A stretch of DNA of 64,000 nt from Frigidibacter oleivorans. Lineage in GTDB: Bacteria; Pseudomonadota; Alphaproteobacteria; Rhodobacterales; Rhodobacteraceae. The stretch spans positions 372,001 through 436,000 of the forward strand of contig NZ_RJRZ01000002.1 in assembly GCF_003993775.1 (NCBI RefSeq), read 5' to 3'. A program made the position numbers and the translations under genes. Shown here piece by piece: positions 45,446 through 55,087 of the stretch (positions within the stretch are counted from its first letter, which is position 1; each line of letters starts with the position of its first letter). The notes under the pieces are model-generated. The model was not told where the DNA came from, searched no databases, and worked only from the letters and a program-made list of their open reading frames with translations.

Positions 45446-46524
45446 AGATCCTCGTCACCGGGGGCGCGGGCTTCATCGGCTCGGCCGTGGTGCGGCTTGC
45501 CGTGGCGCGCGGGCATGAGGTGGTGAACCTCGACGCGCTGACCTATGCGGCCTGCCTCGACAATGTGGCGACGGTCGCGGGATCGAACCTCTACAGCTTC
45601 GAACAGGCGGACATCCGCGACCGCGCGGCGCTGGACCGGATCTTCGCCACCCATCGGCCCGATGCGGTGATGCATCTGGCGGCGGAAAGCCATGTGGACC
45701 GCTCGATCGACGGGCCCGGCGACTTCATCGCCACCAATGTCACCGGCACCTTCAACATGCTGGAGGCCGCGCGCGGCTACTGGCAGGCGGCGGGCCGGCC
45801 CGGCGGGTTTCGCTTCCACCACATCTCGACGGACGAGGTCTTCGGCTCCTTGCCGCCCGACCCGGCGGTGAAGTTCACCGAGGACACGCCCTATGACCCG
45901 CGCTCGCCCTATTCCGCATCGAAGGCGGCGTCGGACCATCTGGTGCGGGCCTGGCACGAAACCTATGGCCTGCCGGTGGTGCTGACCAACTGTTCCAACA
46001 ATTACGGACCCTATCACTTCCCGGAAAAGCTGATCCCGGTGGTGATCCTGAACGCGCTGGCGGGCAAGCCGCTGCCGATCTACGGCAAGGGCGAGAACAT
46101 CCGCGACTGGCTCTATGTCGAGGATCACGCCGATGCGCTGCTTCTGGTGCTGGAGAAGGGCGCCGTCGGCCGCAGCTACAACATCGGGGGCGAGAACGAG
46201 CGCACAAACCTCGATCTGGTGCGCACTCTCTGCGCGATCCTCGACGATCTGCGCCCCGCCGCGCGGCCCTATGCCGAGCTGATCACCTTCGTCGCCGACC
46301 GCCCCGGCCATGACGCGCGCTATGCGATCGACCCGGGCCGCATCCGCGACGAACTGGGCTGGCGGCCGAGCGTGACGGTGGAAGAGGGCCTGCGCCGCAC
46401 CGTGCAATGGTATCTCGACAACGAGGCGTGGTGGCGGCCGCTGCAGGCCCGGCAGGGCGTCGGCGTCCGGCTGGGGACCGGCCCGGGCACGACAGGCTCT
46501 GGCGGAGCGGAGAAGGTCGCGTGA
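45442..46524 (+). CDS. rfbB: dTDP-glucose 4,6-dehydratase
   Basis: 360 residues, extended SDR: NAD loop [27 protein letters not shown], the catalytic STDEVFG and Y-S-A-S-K ([11 protein letters not shown]), and [14 protein letters not shown]. Makes dTDP-4-keto-6-deoxyglucose. The C-terminus carries about 25 extra Gly/Thr-rich residues. It overlaps rfbC by ATGA and rfbD by GTGA. Confidence 0.96.
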   Translation: MKILVTGGAGFIGSAVVRLAVARGHEVVNLDALTYAACLDNVATVAGSNLYSFEQADIRDRAALDRIFATHRPDAVMHLAAESHVDRSIDGPGDFIATNVTGTFNMLEAARGYWQAAGRPGGFRFHHISTDEVFGSLPPDPAVKFTEDTPYDPRSPYSASKAASDHLVRAWHETYGLPVVLTNCSNNYGPYHFPEKLIPVVILNALAGKPLPIYGKGENIRDWLYVEDHADALLLVLEKGAVGRSYNIGGENERTNLDLVRTLCAILDDLRPAARPYAELITFVADRPGHDARYAIDPGRIRDELGWRPSVTVEEGLRRTVQWYLDNEAWWRPLQARQGVGVRLGTGPGTTGSGGAEKVA

Positions 46525-47378
46525 GCGGCGATCTGCTGGTCTTCGGCAGCACCGGCCAGGTGGCGCGGGAACTGGCGCGGCTGGCGCCGGAGGCGACCTT
46601 CCTGGGGCGCGCGGCGGCGGACCTGTCCGATCCCGCCGCCTGTGCCGCGGCGATCCGCGCCCATGCGCCCGCCGCGGTGATCAATGCCGCCGCCTGGACC
46701 GCAGTCGACAAGGCAGAGACCGAAGAGCCGGCGGCGCATCTGGTCAATGCCGCCGCGCCGGGGGCGATGGCGGCGGAATGCGCGGCGCGGGGCATCCCCT
46801 TCGTCCAGATCTCTACCGACTATGTCTTCGACGGGTCGGGCGACCGGCCCTGGCGGCCCGACGACCCGGTCGCGCCGCTCGGCGCCTATGGCCGGACGAA
46901 GCTGGCCGGGGAACAGGCGGTGCAGGCGGCGGGCGGGGTCCATGCGATCCTGCGCACCTCCTGGGTCTTTTCCGCGCATGGGGCAAACTTCGTGAAGACC
47001 ATGTTGCGGCTGGGGGCCGAGCGCGACCGGCTGACCATCGTCGCCGACCAGATCGGCGGGCCGACCCCCGCCCGCGACATCGCCGCGACCTGCCTCGCCA
47101 TCGCGGCCGGGCTGGGCGACGCGCCCGGCCTGACCGGCATCTATCACCTGTCCGGCGCCCCGGATGTCAGCTGGGCCGATTTCGCCCGCGCCATCTTTGC
47201 CCGTGCCGGCCTCGCGCCCGAGGTGGTGGACATCCCCAGCTCGGCCTATCCCACGCCGGCCCGCCGGCCCGCCAATTCCCGGCTGGACTGCGCGGGCCTC
47301 GCCGCCTTCGGCCTCGCCCGTTCCGATTGGGGCGCGGGGCTCGACATCGTCCTCAAGGAACTCGGAGCACGCGCATGA
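46521..47378 (+). CDS. rfbD: dTDP-4-dehydrorhamnose reductase
   Basis: 285 residues, RmlD family: [47 protein letters not shown] (Y-x3-K) and [18 protein letters not shown]. Final NADPH-dependent step to dTDP-L-rhamnose. Starts with GTG at 46521, overlapping the rfbB stop. Confidence 0.95.
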   Translation: MSGDLLVFGSTGQVARELARLAPEATFLGRAAADLSDPAACAAAIRAHAPAAVINAAAWTAVDKAETEEPAAHLVNAAAPGAMAAECAARGIPFVQISTDYVFDGSGDRPWRPDDPVAPLGAYGRTKLAGEQAVQAAGGVHAILRTSWVFSAHGANFVKTMLRLGAERDRLTIVADQIGGPTPARDIAATCLAIAAGLGDAPGLTGIYHLSGAPDVSWADFARAIFARAGLAPEVVDIPSSAYPTPARRPANSRLDCAGLAAFGLARSDWGAGLDIVLKELGARA

Positions 47379-48253
47379 CCCGCCGCAAGGGCATCATCCT
47401 CGCCGGCGGGTCTGGAACCCGCCTCTGGCCGATCACACTGGGCGTGTCGAAGCAGCTGATGCCGATCTACGACAAGCCGATGATCTATTACCCGCTGTCT
47501 GTGCTGATGCTGGCCGGCATCCGCGAGATCGCGGTCATCACCACGCCCGAGGATCAGGCGCAGTTCCGGCGGCTGCTGGGGGATGGCAGCCAGTGGGGGG
47601 TCAGCCTGACCTTCCTGACCCAGCCCTCGCCCGACGGCCTTGCGCAGGCCTATCTGCTGGCCGAGGAGTTCCTCGACGGCGCGCCGTCGGCCATGGTGCT
47701 GGGCGACAACATCTTCTTCGGCCACGGCCTGCCGGAAATGCTGGCCGCCGCCGATGCCAAGCCCGAGGGCGGCACCGTCTTCGGCTATCATGTCGCCGAT
47801 CCGGAACGCTATGGCGTCGTGGCCTTCGACCCGGACGGCCGGGCGCGCGAGATCGTCGAAAAGCCGCAGGTGCCGCCGTCGAACTATGCGGTGACCGGCC
47901 TCTACTTCCTCGACGGCCGCGCCAGCGACCGGGCGCGCGAGGTGAAGCCCTCGCCCCGGGGCGAGCTGGAGATCGTCGACCTGCTGGAGATCTACCTGCG
48001 CGAAGGCTCGCTGTCGGTCGAGAAGATGGGCCGGGGCTATGCCTGGCTCGACACCGGCACCCATACCAGCCTGCTGGACGCGGGCAACTTCGTGCGGACC
48101 CTGTCGGCCCGGCAGGGCATGCAATCTGGCTGCCCCGAAGAGATCGCCTACCTGCTGGGCTGGATCGATGCCGAGGCGCTGGCGGCGCAGGCCAAACGCT
48201 TCGGCAAAAGCGATTACGGCCGCTATCTGGAAGGGCTGATCCGCGACCGCTGA
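47375..48253 (+). CDS. rfbA: Glucose-1-phosphate thymidylyltransferase
   Basis: 292 residues: nucleotide-binding [50 protein letters not shown] and the C-terminal [15 protein letters not shown]. First committed step of dTDP-rhamnose synthesis. ATG 47375 overlaps the rfbD stop (ATGA). It ends the operon. Confidence 0.96.
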   Translation: MTRRKGIILAGGSGTRLWPITLGVSKQLMPIYDKPMIYYPLSVLMLAGIREIAVITTPEDQAQFRRLLGDGSQWGVSLTFLTQPSPDGLAQAYLLAEEFLDGAPSAMVLGDNIFFGHGLPEMLAAADAKPEGGTVFGYHVADPERYGVVAFDPDGRAREIVEKPQVPPSNYAVTGLYFLDGRASDRAREVKPSPRGELEIVDLLEIYLREGSLSVEKMGRGYAWLDTGTHTSLLDAGNFVRTLSARQGMQSGCPEEIAYLLGWIDAEALAAQAKRFGKSDYGRYLEGLIRDR

Positions 48254-48658
48254 CCCTGTCCGGCGGGTCCGCCGCGGCCCGCAGCGAGTCGCGTTTTCAG
48301 CCCCGAAACCGTGATGCGGCGCCCGCGAATCATCTGCCGCCGGTGCCCGCCCGCATGGGCCCGCGCGGCGGACGCATCGCGCGGCGGTGCAGAAAATCGG
48401 CAGCAAAACTGCGATCCTGCGGAATTGTGCACCTCGCGGATGCAACCGCAGAAGAAAATCTGCGCCGGACCGGCCAGAGGCCAAAAGTTCAGGAACTAGA
48501 CTGCGTAAATTGTGGTAACACTGTGGCGGGAACTCCGAGTGCTTTTGGCCCCCTGTGACGAGTGCCGTGCGACGGCGCGGACGTGTTGACCAGTGGCTAC
48601 GTAATCGGCTCCCTGCGCGCAGACCTGAATAAACAAAAAGCCCTTGAAGGAAACCAAC
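48254..48658. promoter_or_regulatory. 405-bp upstream region of the VPLPA-CTERM gene
   Basis: No supported gene. The left part is GC-rich; the part from about 48395 is AT-richer and shows two inverted repeats (GGCCAAAAG/CTTTTGGCC at 48479-48487/48542-48550 and AGTTC/GAACT at 48486-48497). A TTGACC at 48586 could be a -35 element but no good -10 follows. It probably holds the promoter and operator for the exosortase substrate. Confidence 0.5.
48479..48550. repeat. 9-bp inverted repeat flanking a 54-bp spacer
   Basis: GGCCAAAAG (48479-48487) is the exact reverse complement of CTTTTGGCC (48542-48550). The spacer starts with a smaller palindrome, AGTTC-AG-GAACT. The spacing suggests looping between regulator sites or a large hairpin; both are inference. 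Confidence 0.4.
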
Positions 48659-49261
48659 ATGTTCCAGACGCTCGCTAAGGCCGTTTCGGCCGCGGCGTTC
48701 GCCCTCGTGGCGAGCCTCGCGATCCCGACCGAAGCGTCCGCCGCTACGGTCGACTTCTCGCTCGACCTCTCCGCCTCCTCGATCACCCTCACCCAAGAGG
48801 GTGGTGTCGTTTGCGATCTCTCGTCCTGCGGGCTCGACGTCGGTTTCGCCGACTCCGACTTCTCGGCCGACGAGGGCACCACGACCCAGTTCGACTTCCT
48901 GACCTTCACCGGCGAAGGCACGGGCTACCTGTCCTACGGCATCGAGGTCAACCTCGTGTTCGACGGGCCGGAACCGTTCACCCTCACCGCCAGCGGTTCG
49001 GGCTCGGGCCTCCTGCTCTCCGGTTCGATCATCGGCGGTACGCTGATGTGGGACGACTCGGTCCCGGCGACCTTCACGCTGTCCGACGGCAGCATGGTCA
49101 CCATCGACTTCAAGGACCATGCGGCGCTGACCCTGGGTGGCACCACCACCTCGTCGGGCTTCATCACCGTGACGCCCGCGCCGGTTCCGCTTCCGGCCGG
49201 CGGCCTGCTGCTCGTCGGCGCTCTGGGCGGTCTCGCCCTGCTGCGTCGCCGCAAGGCCTGA
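48659..49261 (+). CDS. VPLPA-CTERM sorting-domain surface protein
   Basis: 200 residues: signal peptide (AAAFALVASLAIPTEASAA), a Ser/Thr/Asp-rich beta-strand body with a short Cys pair (VCDLSSCG), and a C-terminal sorting signal of VPLPAGG, a hydrophobic helix and the basic tail RRRKA. This is the substrate signature of exosortase D, encoded at 32610. It should be cleaved at the VPLPA motif and released or attached to the surface with the exopolysaccharide. ATG 48659 has AAGGA 9 nt upstream; a terminator follows. Confidence 0.9.
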   Translation: MFQTLAKAVSAAAFALVASLAIPTEASAATVDFSLDLSASSITLTQEGGVVCDLSSCGLDVGFADSDFSADEGTTTQFDFLTFTGEGTGYLSYGIEVNLVFDGPEPFTLTASGSGSGLLLSGSIIGGTLMWDDSVPATFTLSDGSMVTIDFKDHAALTLGGTTTSSGFITVTPAPVPLPAGGLLLVGALGGLALLRRRKA

Positions 49262-49300
49262 CATCGACGGGCGCCCTGCCGGCGCCGGTCGCGTGACATC

Positions 49301-49326
49301 GGGGGCGGTCCTTCGGGGCCGCCCCC
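49301..49326 (+). terminator. Intrinsic terminator with UUCG tetraloop
   Basis: An 11-bp GC-rich stem (one T-G pair) closed by a C(TTCG)G loop and followed by TTTC, 39 nt after the VPLPA-CTERM stop. A typical strong terminator. Confidence 0.85.
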
Positions 49327-49351
49327 TTTCCGTTCCGGCGGTGCCGGTCGT

Positions 49352-50263
49352 TCAGCCGAACTCCGCCCCCAGATGGCGCTGCCCGCGGGCGGCGGCGATG
49401 CGCATCTGCCGCTCGCGTTCGCGGAACCGGGCGCGGTCGGCCTCGGTCTGGTCCGCCCGGCAGCGCGGGCAGGACACGCCTTGTTCGTAATCCGGATGGG
49501 CGCGATCGGCCGCGTCCAGCGGACGGCGGCAGGCGTGGCAGCTGCTCAGGCCGCCGGGAACCAGCCCGTGCCCGACGCTGACGCGCTGGTCGAAGACGAA
49601 GCATTCGCCCCGCCACAGGCTGTCTTCCCGCGGCACCTGTTCCAGATAGTTCAGGATGCCGCCGCGCAGGTGGAACACCTCGTCCACGCCCTCGCCCAGC
49701 AGGAAGTTGGTCGACTTCTCGCAGCGGATGCCGCCGGTGCAGAACATCGCGATGCGCTTGCCGGCGAAATCGTCGCGATGCGCGCGCCACCAGTCGGGGA
49801 AGTCGCGAAAGCTGCGGGTGCCGGGGTCCACCGCGCCCGCGAAGCTGCCGATGGCCACCTCATAGTCGTTGCGGGTGTCGATCACCACGACATCGTTGGC
49901 GCGGATCAGCGCGTTCCAGGCCTGCGGCTCGACATAGCGGCCGGTGCCCGCCAGCGGGTCCACCTGCGGCTGGCCCATGGTGACGATCTCGCGCTTCAGC
50001 CGCACCTTCATCCGGCCGAAGGGCATGGTTTCGGCCTCGCTTCGCTTGACCTCCAGCGCCGCGCAGCCGGGGAAGGTTTCCAGATGCGCGATGACCGTGG
50101 CGAGGGCCCCGGCCGTGCCGGCGATGGTGCCGTTGATCCCCTCGGGCGCCAGCAGCAGCGTGCCGCGCACGCCCTCGGCCCGGCACAGGTCCAGAAGCGG
50201 CCCGCGCAAGGCGGCGGGGTCGGGCAGCGGGGCGAAACGGTACAGCGCGGCAATGGCGAACAT
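49352..50263 (-). CDS. trhO: tRNA uridine(34) hydroxylase (rhodanese-related, TrhO/YceA)
   Basis: 303 residues: an N-terminal ferredoxin-like domain (LLLAPEGINGTIAGT), then a rhodanese domain with the active-site loop FCTGGIRCEKST and its Cys, and a C-terminal Cys-rich part (SSCHACRRPLD ... SCPRCRADQ) that may bind zinc. TrhO hydroxylates U34 in tRNA using prephenate-independent, oxygen-dependent chemistry. It converges on the VPLPA-CTERM gene. Confidence 0.92.
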   Translation of the reverse strand: MFAIAALYRFAPLPDPAALRGPLLDLCRAEGVRGTLLLAPEGINGTIAGTAGALATVIAHLETFPGCAALEVKRSEAETMPFGRMKVRLKREIVTMGQPQVDPLAGTGRYVEPQAWNALIRANDVVVIDTRNDYEVAIGSFAGAVDPGTRSFRDFPDWWRAHRDDFAGKRIAMFCTGGIRCEKSTNFLLGEGVDEVFHLRGGILNYLEQVPREDSLWRGECFVFDQRVSVGHGLVPGGLSSCHACRRPLDAADRAHPDYEQGVSCPRCRADQTEADRARFRERERQMRIAAARGQRHLGAEFG

Positions 50264-50414
50264 GGGCGGCAGATAGGGGCGAAGTCATACCCCGCGCAAG
50301 GGGGAGCGGGCAGGGGTCGCGCCCGGACATTGGCAGGCCGTGGCGACCCGGCAGCGGGATCACGGCATTGACCCTGCCGCAACCCCTGCCTACCAAGGGC
50401 GAGGAGGAACCGCC

Positions 50415-51035
50415 ATGCCCGCCGGACCTGAACATGCCACCGAGGCCCTGATCGTGATCGACCTGCAGGTCGATTTCTGCCCCGGCGGTGCGCTGGCGGT
50501 GACCGGCGGCGATGCGATCGTGCCGCTGGTGAACCGGCTGATGGACGAGGCCTTCGCCGTGGTGCTGACCCAGGACTGGCACCCGGCCGGTCACCTGAGC
50601 TTCGCCGCCAGCCATCCCGGCCGCGACGCGTTCGAGACGGTCGAGATGCCCTATGGTCCGCAGGTGCTGTGGCCCGCGCATTGCGTGCAGGGAACGGGGG
50701 GCGCCGGGTTCCACCAGGCGCTGCGCACGGACCGCGCCGACCTGATCCTGCGCAAGGGCTTTCGCCCCGGGATCGACAGCTATTCCGCCTTCTTCGAGAA
50801 TGACCGCAGCACGCCCACCGGGCTGGAGGGCTATCTGCGCAACCGCGGCATCACCGAGCTGACCTTCGTGGGGCTTGCCACCGATTTCTGCGTGGGCTGG
50901 TCCGCGCTCGACGCGCGCCGGCTCGGCTTCGACGCGCGGGTGCGGCTCGATGCCTGCCGGGCCATCGACCTCGACGGCTCGCTCGACACGGCGCTGGCGG
51001 ACATGCGCGCGGCCGGCGTGACACTGGAGGGCTAG
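50415..51035 (+). CDS. pncA: Nicotinamidase
   Basis: 206 residues, isochorismatase-like fold. The catalytic Asp is in VIDLQVDFCPGGAL, the metal ligands in TQDWHPAGHLSF, and the nucleophilic Cys in GLATDFCVGW. It deamidates nicotinamide to nicotinate for NAD salvage. GAGGAGG precedes the ATG. It lies 3 bp before pncB, the next enzyme of the pathway. Confidence 0.95.
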   Translation: MPAGPEHATEALIVIDLQVDFCPGGALAVTGGDAIVPLVNRLMDEAFAVVLTQDWHPAGHLSFAASHPGRDAFETVEMPYGPQVLWPAHCVQGTGGAGFHQALRTDRADLILRKGFRPGIDSYSAFFENDRSTPTGLEGYLRNRGITELTFVGLATDFCVGWSALDARRLGFDARVRLDACRAIDLDGSLDTALADMRAAGVTLEG

Positions 51036-51038
51036 GCC

Positions 51039-52328
51039 GTGGACATCGCCGCGCGGGTCTGGGCCCACAAGTGGAAGATCGACCCCATCGTGCGGTCGCT
51101 GATCGACACCGATTTCTACAAGCTGCTGATGTGCCAGTCGATCCTGCGCAACCGCCCGGATGCCGACGTCACCTTCAGCCTGATCAACCGGTCGCGCCAC
51201 ATGCGGCTGGCCGAGATGATCGACGAGGGCGAATTGCGCGAACAGCTGGATCACATCCGCTCGCTGTCGCTCAGCCGCGGCGAGTCGACCTGGCTGCGCG
51301 GCAACACCTTCTACGGCAAGCGCCAGATGTTCCGCCCCGATTTCATGGAGTGGTTCGAGGGCCTGCGCCTGCCGCCCTATCATCTGGAAAAGCGCGACGG
51401 GCAGTACGAGCTGACCTTCGAGGGCAAATGGCCCGAGGTGATGCTGTGGGAAATCCCGGCGCTGTCGGTGCTGATGGAACTGCGCTCGCGCGCGGTGATG
51501 CATGACATGGGCAAGTTCGAGCTGCAGGTGCTGTACGCCCGGGCGATGACCAAGCTGTGGGCCAAGATCGAACGGCTGCGCGAATTGCCCGGCTTGCGCA
51601 TCGCGGATTTCGGCACCCGGCGACGCCACAGCTTCCTGTGGCAGGACTGGTGCGTGCAGGCGATGATCGAGGGGCTGGGCAAGCGGTTCACCGGCACGTC
51701 GAACTGCCTGATCGCCATGCGCCGCGACATCGAGGCGATCGGCACCAATGCCCATGAACTGCCGATGGTGACGGCGGCGCTGGCCGACAGCGATGCCGAA
51801 CTGCGCGAGGCGCCCTACAAGGTGCTGGCCGACTGGCACGAGGAGCATGAGGGCAACCTGCGGGTGATCCTGCCCGACACCTATGGCACCGCCGGCTTTC
51901 TCGCCCATGCGCCGGACTGGCTGGCGGGCTGGACGGGCGTGCGCGTCGACAGCGGCGATCCGGCGACGGGGGCGGAAACCGCCATCGCCTGGTGGAAATC
52001 GCGCGGCGAGGATCCGCGCGAAAAGCTGGTGATCTTCTCGGACGGGCTGGACGTGGCCAAGATCGAGGAGCTGCAGGCCCAGTTCGCGGGCCGGGTGAAG
52101 GTCAGCTTCGGCTGGGGCACGCTGTTGACCAACGATTTCCGCGGGCTGCTGCCGGACGATGCGCTGGCGCCCTTCAGCCTTGTCTGCAAGGCGGCCAGCG
52201 TCAACGGGCGGCCCACGGTGAAACTGTCGGACAACCCCAACAAGGCGACCGGCCCCGCGGACGAGATCGCGCGCTATCGCGCCATCTTCGGCGTCGGCGA
52301 ACAGGCGGCGGCCGAGGTGCTGGTCTGA
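51039..52328 (+). CDS. pncB: Nicotinate phosphoribosyltransferase
   Basis: 429 residues: [15 protein letters not shown] at the N-terminus, the active-site [31 protein letters not shown] and VRVDSGDP, typical of PncB. Converts nicotinate, PRPP and ATP to nicotinate mononucleotide. GTG start at 51039. Forms an operon with pncA. Confidence 0.95.
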   Translation: MDIAARVWAHKWKIDPIVRSLIDTDFYKLLMCQSILRNRPDADVTFSLINRSRHMRLAEMIDEGELREQLDHIRSLSLSRGESTWLRGNTFYGKRQMFRPDFMEWFEGLRLPPYHLEKRDGQYELTFEGKWPEVMLWEIPALSVLMELRSRAVMHDMGKFELQVLYARAMTKLWAKIERLRELPGLRIADFGTRRRHSFLWQDWCVQAMIEGLGKRFTGTSNCLIAMRRDIEAIGTNAHELPMVTAALADSDAELREAPYKVLADWHEEHEGNLRVILPDTYGTAGFLAHAPDWLAGWTGVRVDSGDPATGAETAIAWWKSRGEDPREKLVIFSDGLDVAKIEELQAQFAGRVKVSFGWGTLLTNDFRGLLPDDALAPFSLVCKAASVNGRPTVKLSDNPNKATGPADEIARYRAIFGVGEQAAAEVLV

Positions 52329-52338
52329 GGCGCGGCGC

Positions 52339-53964
52339 CTAGCCGGCGGCGATGTCGGCCAGCGCATAGATCGCGCCCGCGATGGCCGCGGTCACCGGCA
52401 CGGTGACGGTCCAGGCGGCGACGATGGTCACCAGATAGGACCGGCGCACCAGACGCCGCCGTTCGCGCTCTTCCTCGGGGCGGGTGTTGGGCCGCCGGAC
52501 GCGGGCGTCCCGCGCGGCCTCCCATTCGCGATAGAAGCCGATGCCGAAGATCGCGCCGAGCGCGACATGGGTGGAACTGACCGGCATCCCCAGCCCCGAG
52601 GCGAGGATGACGGTCAGGGCCGTGGCCAGCGCCACGCAAAAGGCCCGGGGCGGGTTCAGCCGGGTGATTTCCTGCCCGACCATCACGATCAGCTTCGGCC
52701 CGAAGAGCATCAGCCCCAGGGCGATCCCGCCGCCGCCGAGCGCCAGCGCCCACAGCGGCACCGCGACCGCTTCCCCCGGCACCGCCGCCAGACCCGCCTG
52801 CGCGGCGAGGATCGCGGCCAGCGGCCCAACGGCGTTCGACACGTCGTTGGCGCCATGCGCGAAGGACAGGAGCGTCCCCGCCGCGACCAGCGCCGGCGCG
52901 AACAGCGCCTTCACCGCCTTCTTGCCGTCCGGGCTGTCCGCGTCCGCCAGCACCCGCCGCGCCGTCCGCCGGCCCAAGGCGCCGCCCGCCAGCGCCGCCA
53001 GCAGGGCCACCACCGGCACGATGCCCGCGGGCAGCGGCGGCAGGCCGGGCATCCCGGTCCAGCCGAGATAGAGCGCGAAGATCCCCGCCATCAGCGCGAA
53101 CAGCCGGGGCACCCACCGTCGGGCGGCCCCGCCCGGGTCCGGCGAACGGCGGATGCGCTGCGACACCAGCGCCAGCAGCCCCGCGGCCAGCCCGCCCCCC
53201 AGCAGGGGCGAGACGACCCAGCCCCCCGCGATCCACAGGAACCCGGTCCAGTCGATCGCCGCCGCGCCCCCGGCGGCCAGGCCCGCGCCCACGACGCCGC
53301 CCACCACCGAATGCGTGGTCGAGACCGGCGCGCCGATCAGCGTGGCGATGTTGATCCAGACCGCCGCCGCCAGCAGCGCCGCGGTCATCGCCAGCACCAT
53401 TCCCTGCGGCAGCAGCGCCCCCGGCTGCACGATCCCGCCGCCCACCGTCTCGGCCACCCGGGCGCCGCCGATCAGCGCGCCCGCGACCTCGGCCATGGCG
53501 GCCAGCACCAGCGCCACGGGCAGGCTGACGGCCCGGGCCCCCACCGCCGGCCCCATGTTGTTGGCGACATCGTTGGCGCCGATGTTCAGCGCCATATAGG
53601 CCGCCGCCGCCGCCGCCATGACCCCGGCCAGCGCCGCCGGCTGGTGGCCGAGCGCCAGCGCCGCCACCAGCGCCGAAACGAGGATGAACACCAGTGCCAG
53701 CGCCGGCGCCACCGTCGGCCGCAACGCGAATTGCGCCGCGTCCTCCAGCCGGGCGAAGCGGGACAGATCCTTGTCGAGCCCGGCCCATTCGGCCGTGCCG
53801 CGGGCATCGGGTCCGGGCGGGGGCGACGGCCGGGCAGGGGATGGCCGGGCAGGCGAAGGCGGGGCGGCGGGGTGGCGAGGGGGCGGTGTCGTGGCGATGT
53901 CTCCGGCGGGCGCCCGCGGATGCGGGCGGGACGCTGTCCTAAGGCCTGACAACGCCCCCCGCAA
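52339..53964 (-). CDS. Inorganic phosphate transporter (Pit family)
   Basis: Up to 541 residues with about ten membrane helices. The two inverted PHO-4 repeats show MALNIGANDVANNMGPAVGARA and SFAHGANDVSNAVGPLAAI, with GAPVSTTHSVVGGVVGAG and GMPVSSTHVALGAIFGIGF. Proton- or cation-coupled low-affinity phosphate uptake. The start is unclear: no ATG or GTG precedes the conserved LDKDLSRFARLED block, only TTG at 53964 and 53952, both overlapping the Nudix gene. The first 60 residues are a Pro/Ala-rich extension that may not all be translated. Confidence 0.87.
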   Translation of the reverse strand: MRGALSGLRTASRPHPRAPAGDIATTPPPRHPAAPPSPARPSPARPSPPPGPDARGTAEWAGLDKDLSRFARLEDAAQFALRPTVAPALALVFILVSALVAALALGHQPAALAGVMAAAAAAYMALNIGANDVANNMGPAVGARAVSLPVALVLAAMAEVAGALIGGARVAETVGGGIVQPGALLPQGMVLAMTAALLAAAVWINIATLIGAPVSTTHSVVGGVVGAGLAAGGAAAIDWTGFLWIAGGWVVSPLLGGGLAAGLLALVSQRIRRSPDPGGAARRWVPRLFALMAGIFALYLGWTGMPGLPPLPAGIVPVVALLAALAGGALGRRTARRVLADADSPDGKKAVKALFAPALVAAGTLLSFAHGANDVSNAVGPLAAILAAQAGLAAVPGEAVAVPLWALALGGGGIALGLMLFGPKLIVMVGQEITRLNPPRAFCVALATALTVILASGLGMPVSSTHVALGAIFGIGFYREWEAARDARVRRPNTRPEEERERRRLVRRSYLVTIVAAWTVTVPVTAAIAGAIYALADIAAG

Positions 53965-54481
53965 GCGGCTGTTCCGGCGCGGCGAGCGTCATCAGCAACT
54001 CGCGCAGCCCCTCTTCCTCGACCCGGGCCGCCGCCTCGGCAAGCGGCAACCAGACCAGACGGCGCCGGCCGCGTTCGGGAAAATGCTTGTCCATCCGGCG
54101 CACCCGCACCGGGAAGACCTTCACCTCGACCCGCTGGACATAGCCGCCGGTCCGGCGCTTGAAATACAGATAGCTGCCCACCGGGTCGGGCGCCGCGGAG
54201 CCGACCACCCCCGCCTCTTCCCAGGCCTCGCGCAGCGCCGCGCCGGCAAGGCTGCGTCCGCGCATCGGCCAGCCCTTGGGCAGGACCCAGCGACCGGTAT
54301 CGAGGCTGGTCATCAACAGCATCTCGGTCCCCGCCGGCCCCTCGCGCCGGCACAGCGCCGCCACCTGCAGCAGCGGCGGCCGCCGCCCCAGCAACAGCGC
54401 CAGCGCGCCGCGAAACCGCGCGAACAGCGGCGGCTGGCCGCGGGCCGCGCCGGCCGCGGGGGGCGGGGGATCAATCCGCAT
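53939..54481 (-). CDS. Nudix hydrolase
   Basis: 180 residues. The Nudix box reads GWPMRGRSLAGAALREAWEEAGV; the first conserved Glu is Arg here but the catalytic REAWEEAG core is intact, as in the diphosphoinositol-polyphosphate-type subgroup. Cleaves a nucleoside-diphosphate or similar substrate. Its start overlaps the end of arfB by 11 bp, so the two are coupled. Confidence 0.85.
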   Translation of the reverse strand: MRIDPPPPAAGAARGQPPLFARFRGALALLLGRRPPLLQVAALCRREGPAGTEMLLMTSLDTGRWVLPKGWPMRGRSLAGAALREAWEEAGVVGSAAPDPVGSYLYFKRRTGGYVQRVEVKVFPVRVRRMDKHFPERGRRRLVWLPLAEAAARVEEEGLRELLMTLAAPEQPLAGGVVRP

Positions 54482-54893
54482 CCTCGACCTTTCCGCGCAG
54501 GGCCTTGACCTCGCCCCGCGCCGCCTTGCCCGCCAGCCGCCGGCGCTGGCTGCCGAGCGTCGGCTTGGTGGCGATGCGCCGCCGGGGCGCGACCAGCGCC
54601 GCCCGGATCAGCTCGACCAGGCGTTCGCGCGCCAGTTCGCGGTTGCGGGCCTGGCTGCGGGTTTCCTCGGCGCGCAGCACGATCGCCCCGTCCGCCGTCC
54701 AGCGCCGCCCCGCCAGCCGCCGCAGCCGCGCCTTCACGGGCGGCGGCAGATGCGGGCTGCGATCCGCCTCGAACCGCAGTTCCACTGCCGTCGACACCTT
54801 GTTGACGTTCTGCCCGCCCGGACCCTGCGCGCGGGTGAAGGTCTCCGTCAGCTCCCAGTCGGCGATGGTGATGGTGTCGGTGATGCGCAGCAT
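54471..54893 (-). CDS. arfB: Alternative ribosome-rescue factor ArfB (YaeJ/ICT1-like)
   Basis: 140 residues: the GGQ peptidyl-hydrolase motif in QGPGGQNVNKVST, and a basic C-terminal tail (PTLGSQRRRLAGKAARGEVKALRGK) that enters the empty mRNA channel. Releases nascent chains from stalled ribosomes without a stop codon. ATG 54893 (MLRITDTITI) fits the family start better than the upstream in-frame start at 54956. Confidence 0.93.
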   Translation of the reverse strand: MLRITDTITIADWELTETFTRAQGPGGQNVNKVSTAVELRFEADRSPHLPPPVKARLRRLAGRRWTADGAIVLRAEETRSQARNRELARERLVELIRAALVAPRRRIATKPTLGSQRRRLAGKAARGEVKALRGKVEDAD

Positions 54894-54979
54894 GGCGCCG
54901 GCTGTCCTCTGGCTTGGCGAAGGGCGGGGGGTCCCGAGGGCGGAATGTGGGGCCACGGCGGGCAGGCGGCAATGGGAAA

Positions 54980-55005
54980 GGGCCGTTTCCTTCCGGAAAC
55001 GGCCC
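54980..55005 (-). terminator. Perfect 11-bp hairpin ending the structured RNA region
   Basis: GGGCCGTTTCC/GGAAACGGCCC with a 4-nt loop; on the minus strand it is followed by TTTCCC. It lies 87 bp upstream of arfB and would end transcripts coming from the queuosine-transporter gene or from the structured RNA. Confidence 0.6.
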
Positions 55006-55087
55006 CCGAGATCTACGGAGGTGGGCCAGTTAGGGCGCCGGAGACCGGCACGGCCCAGTCAGGGTTCAAAAGCCCTCGGGGTTGCCC

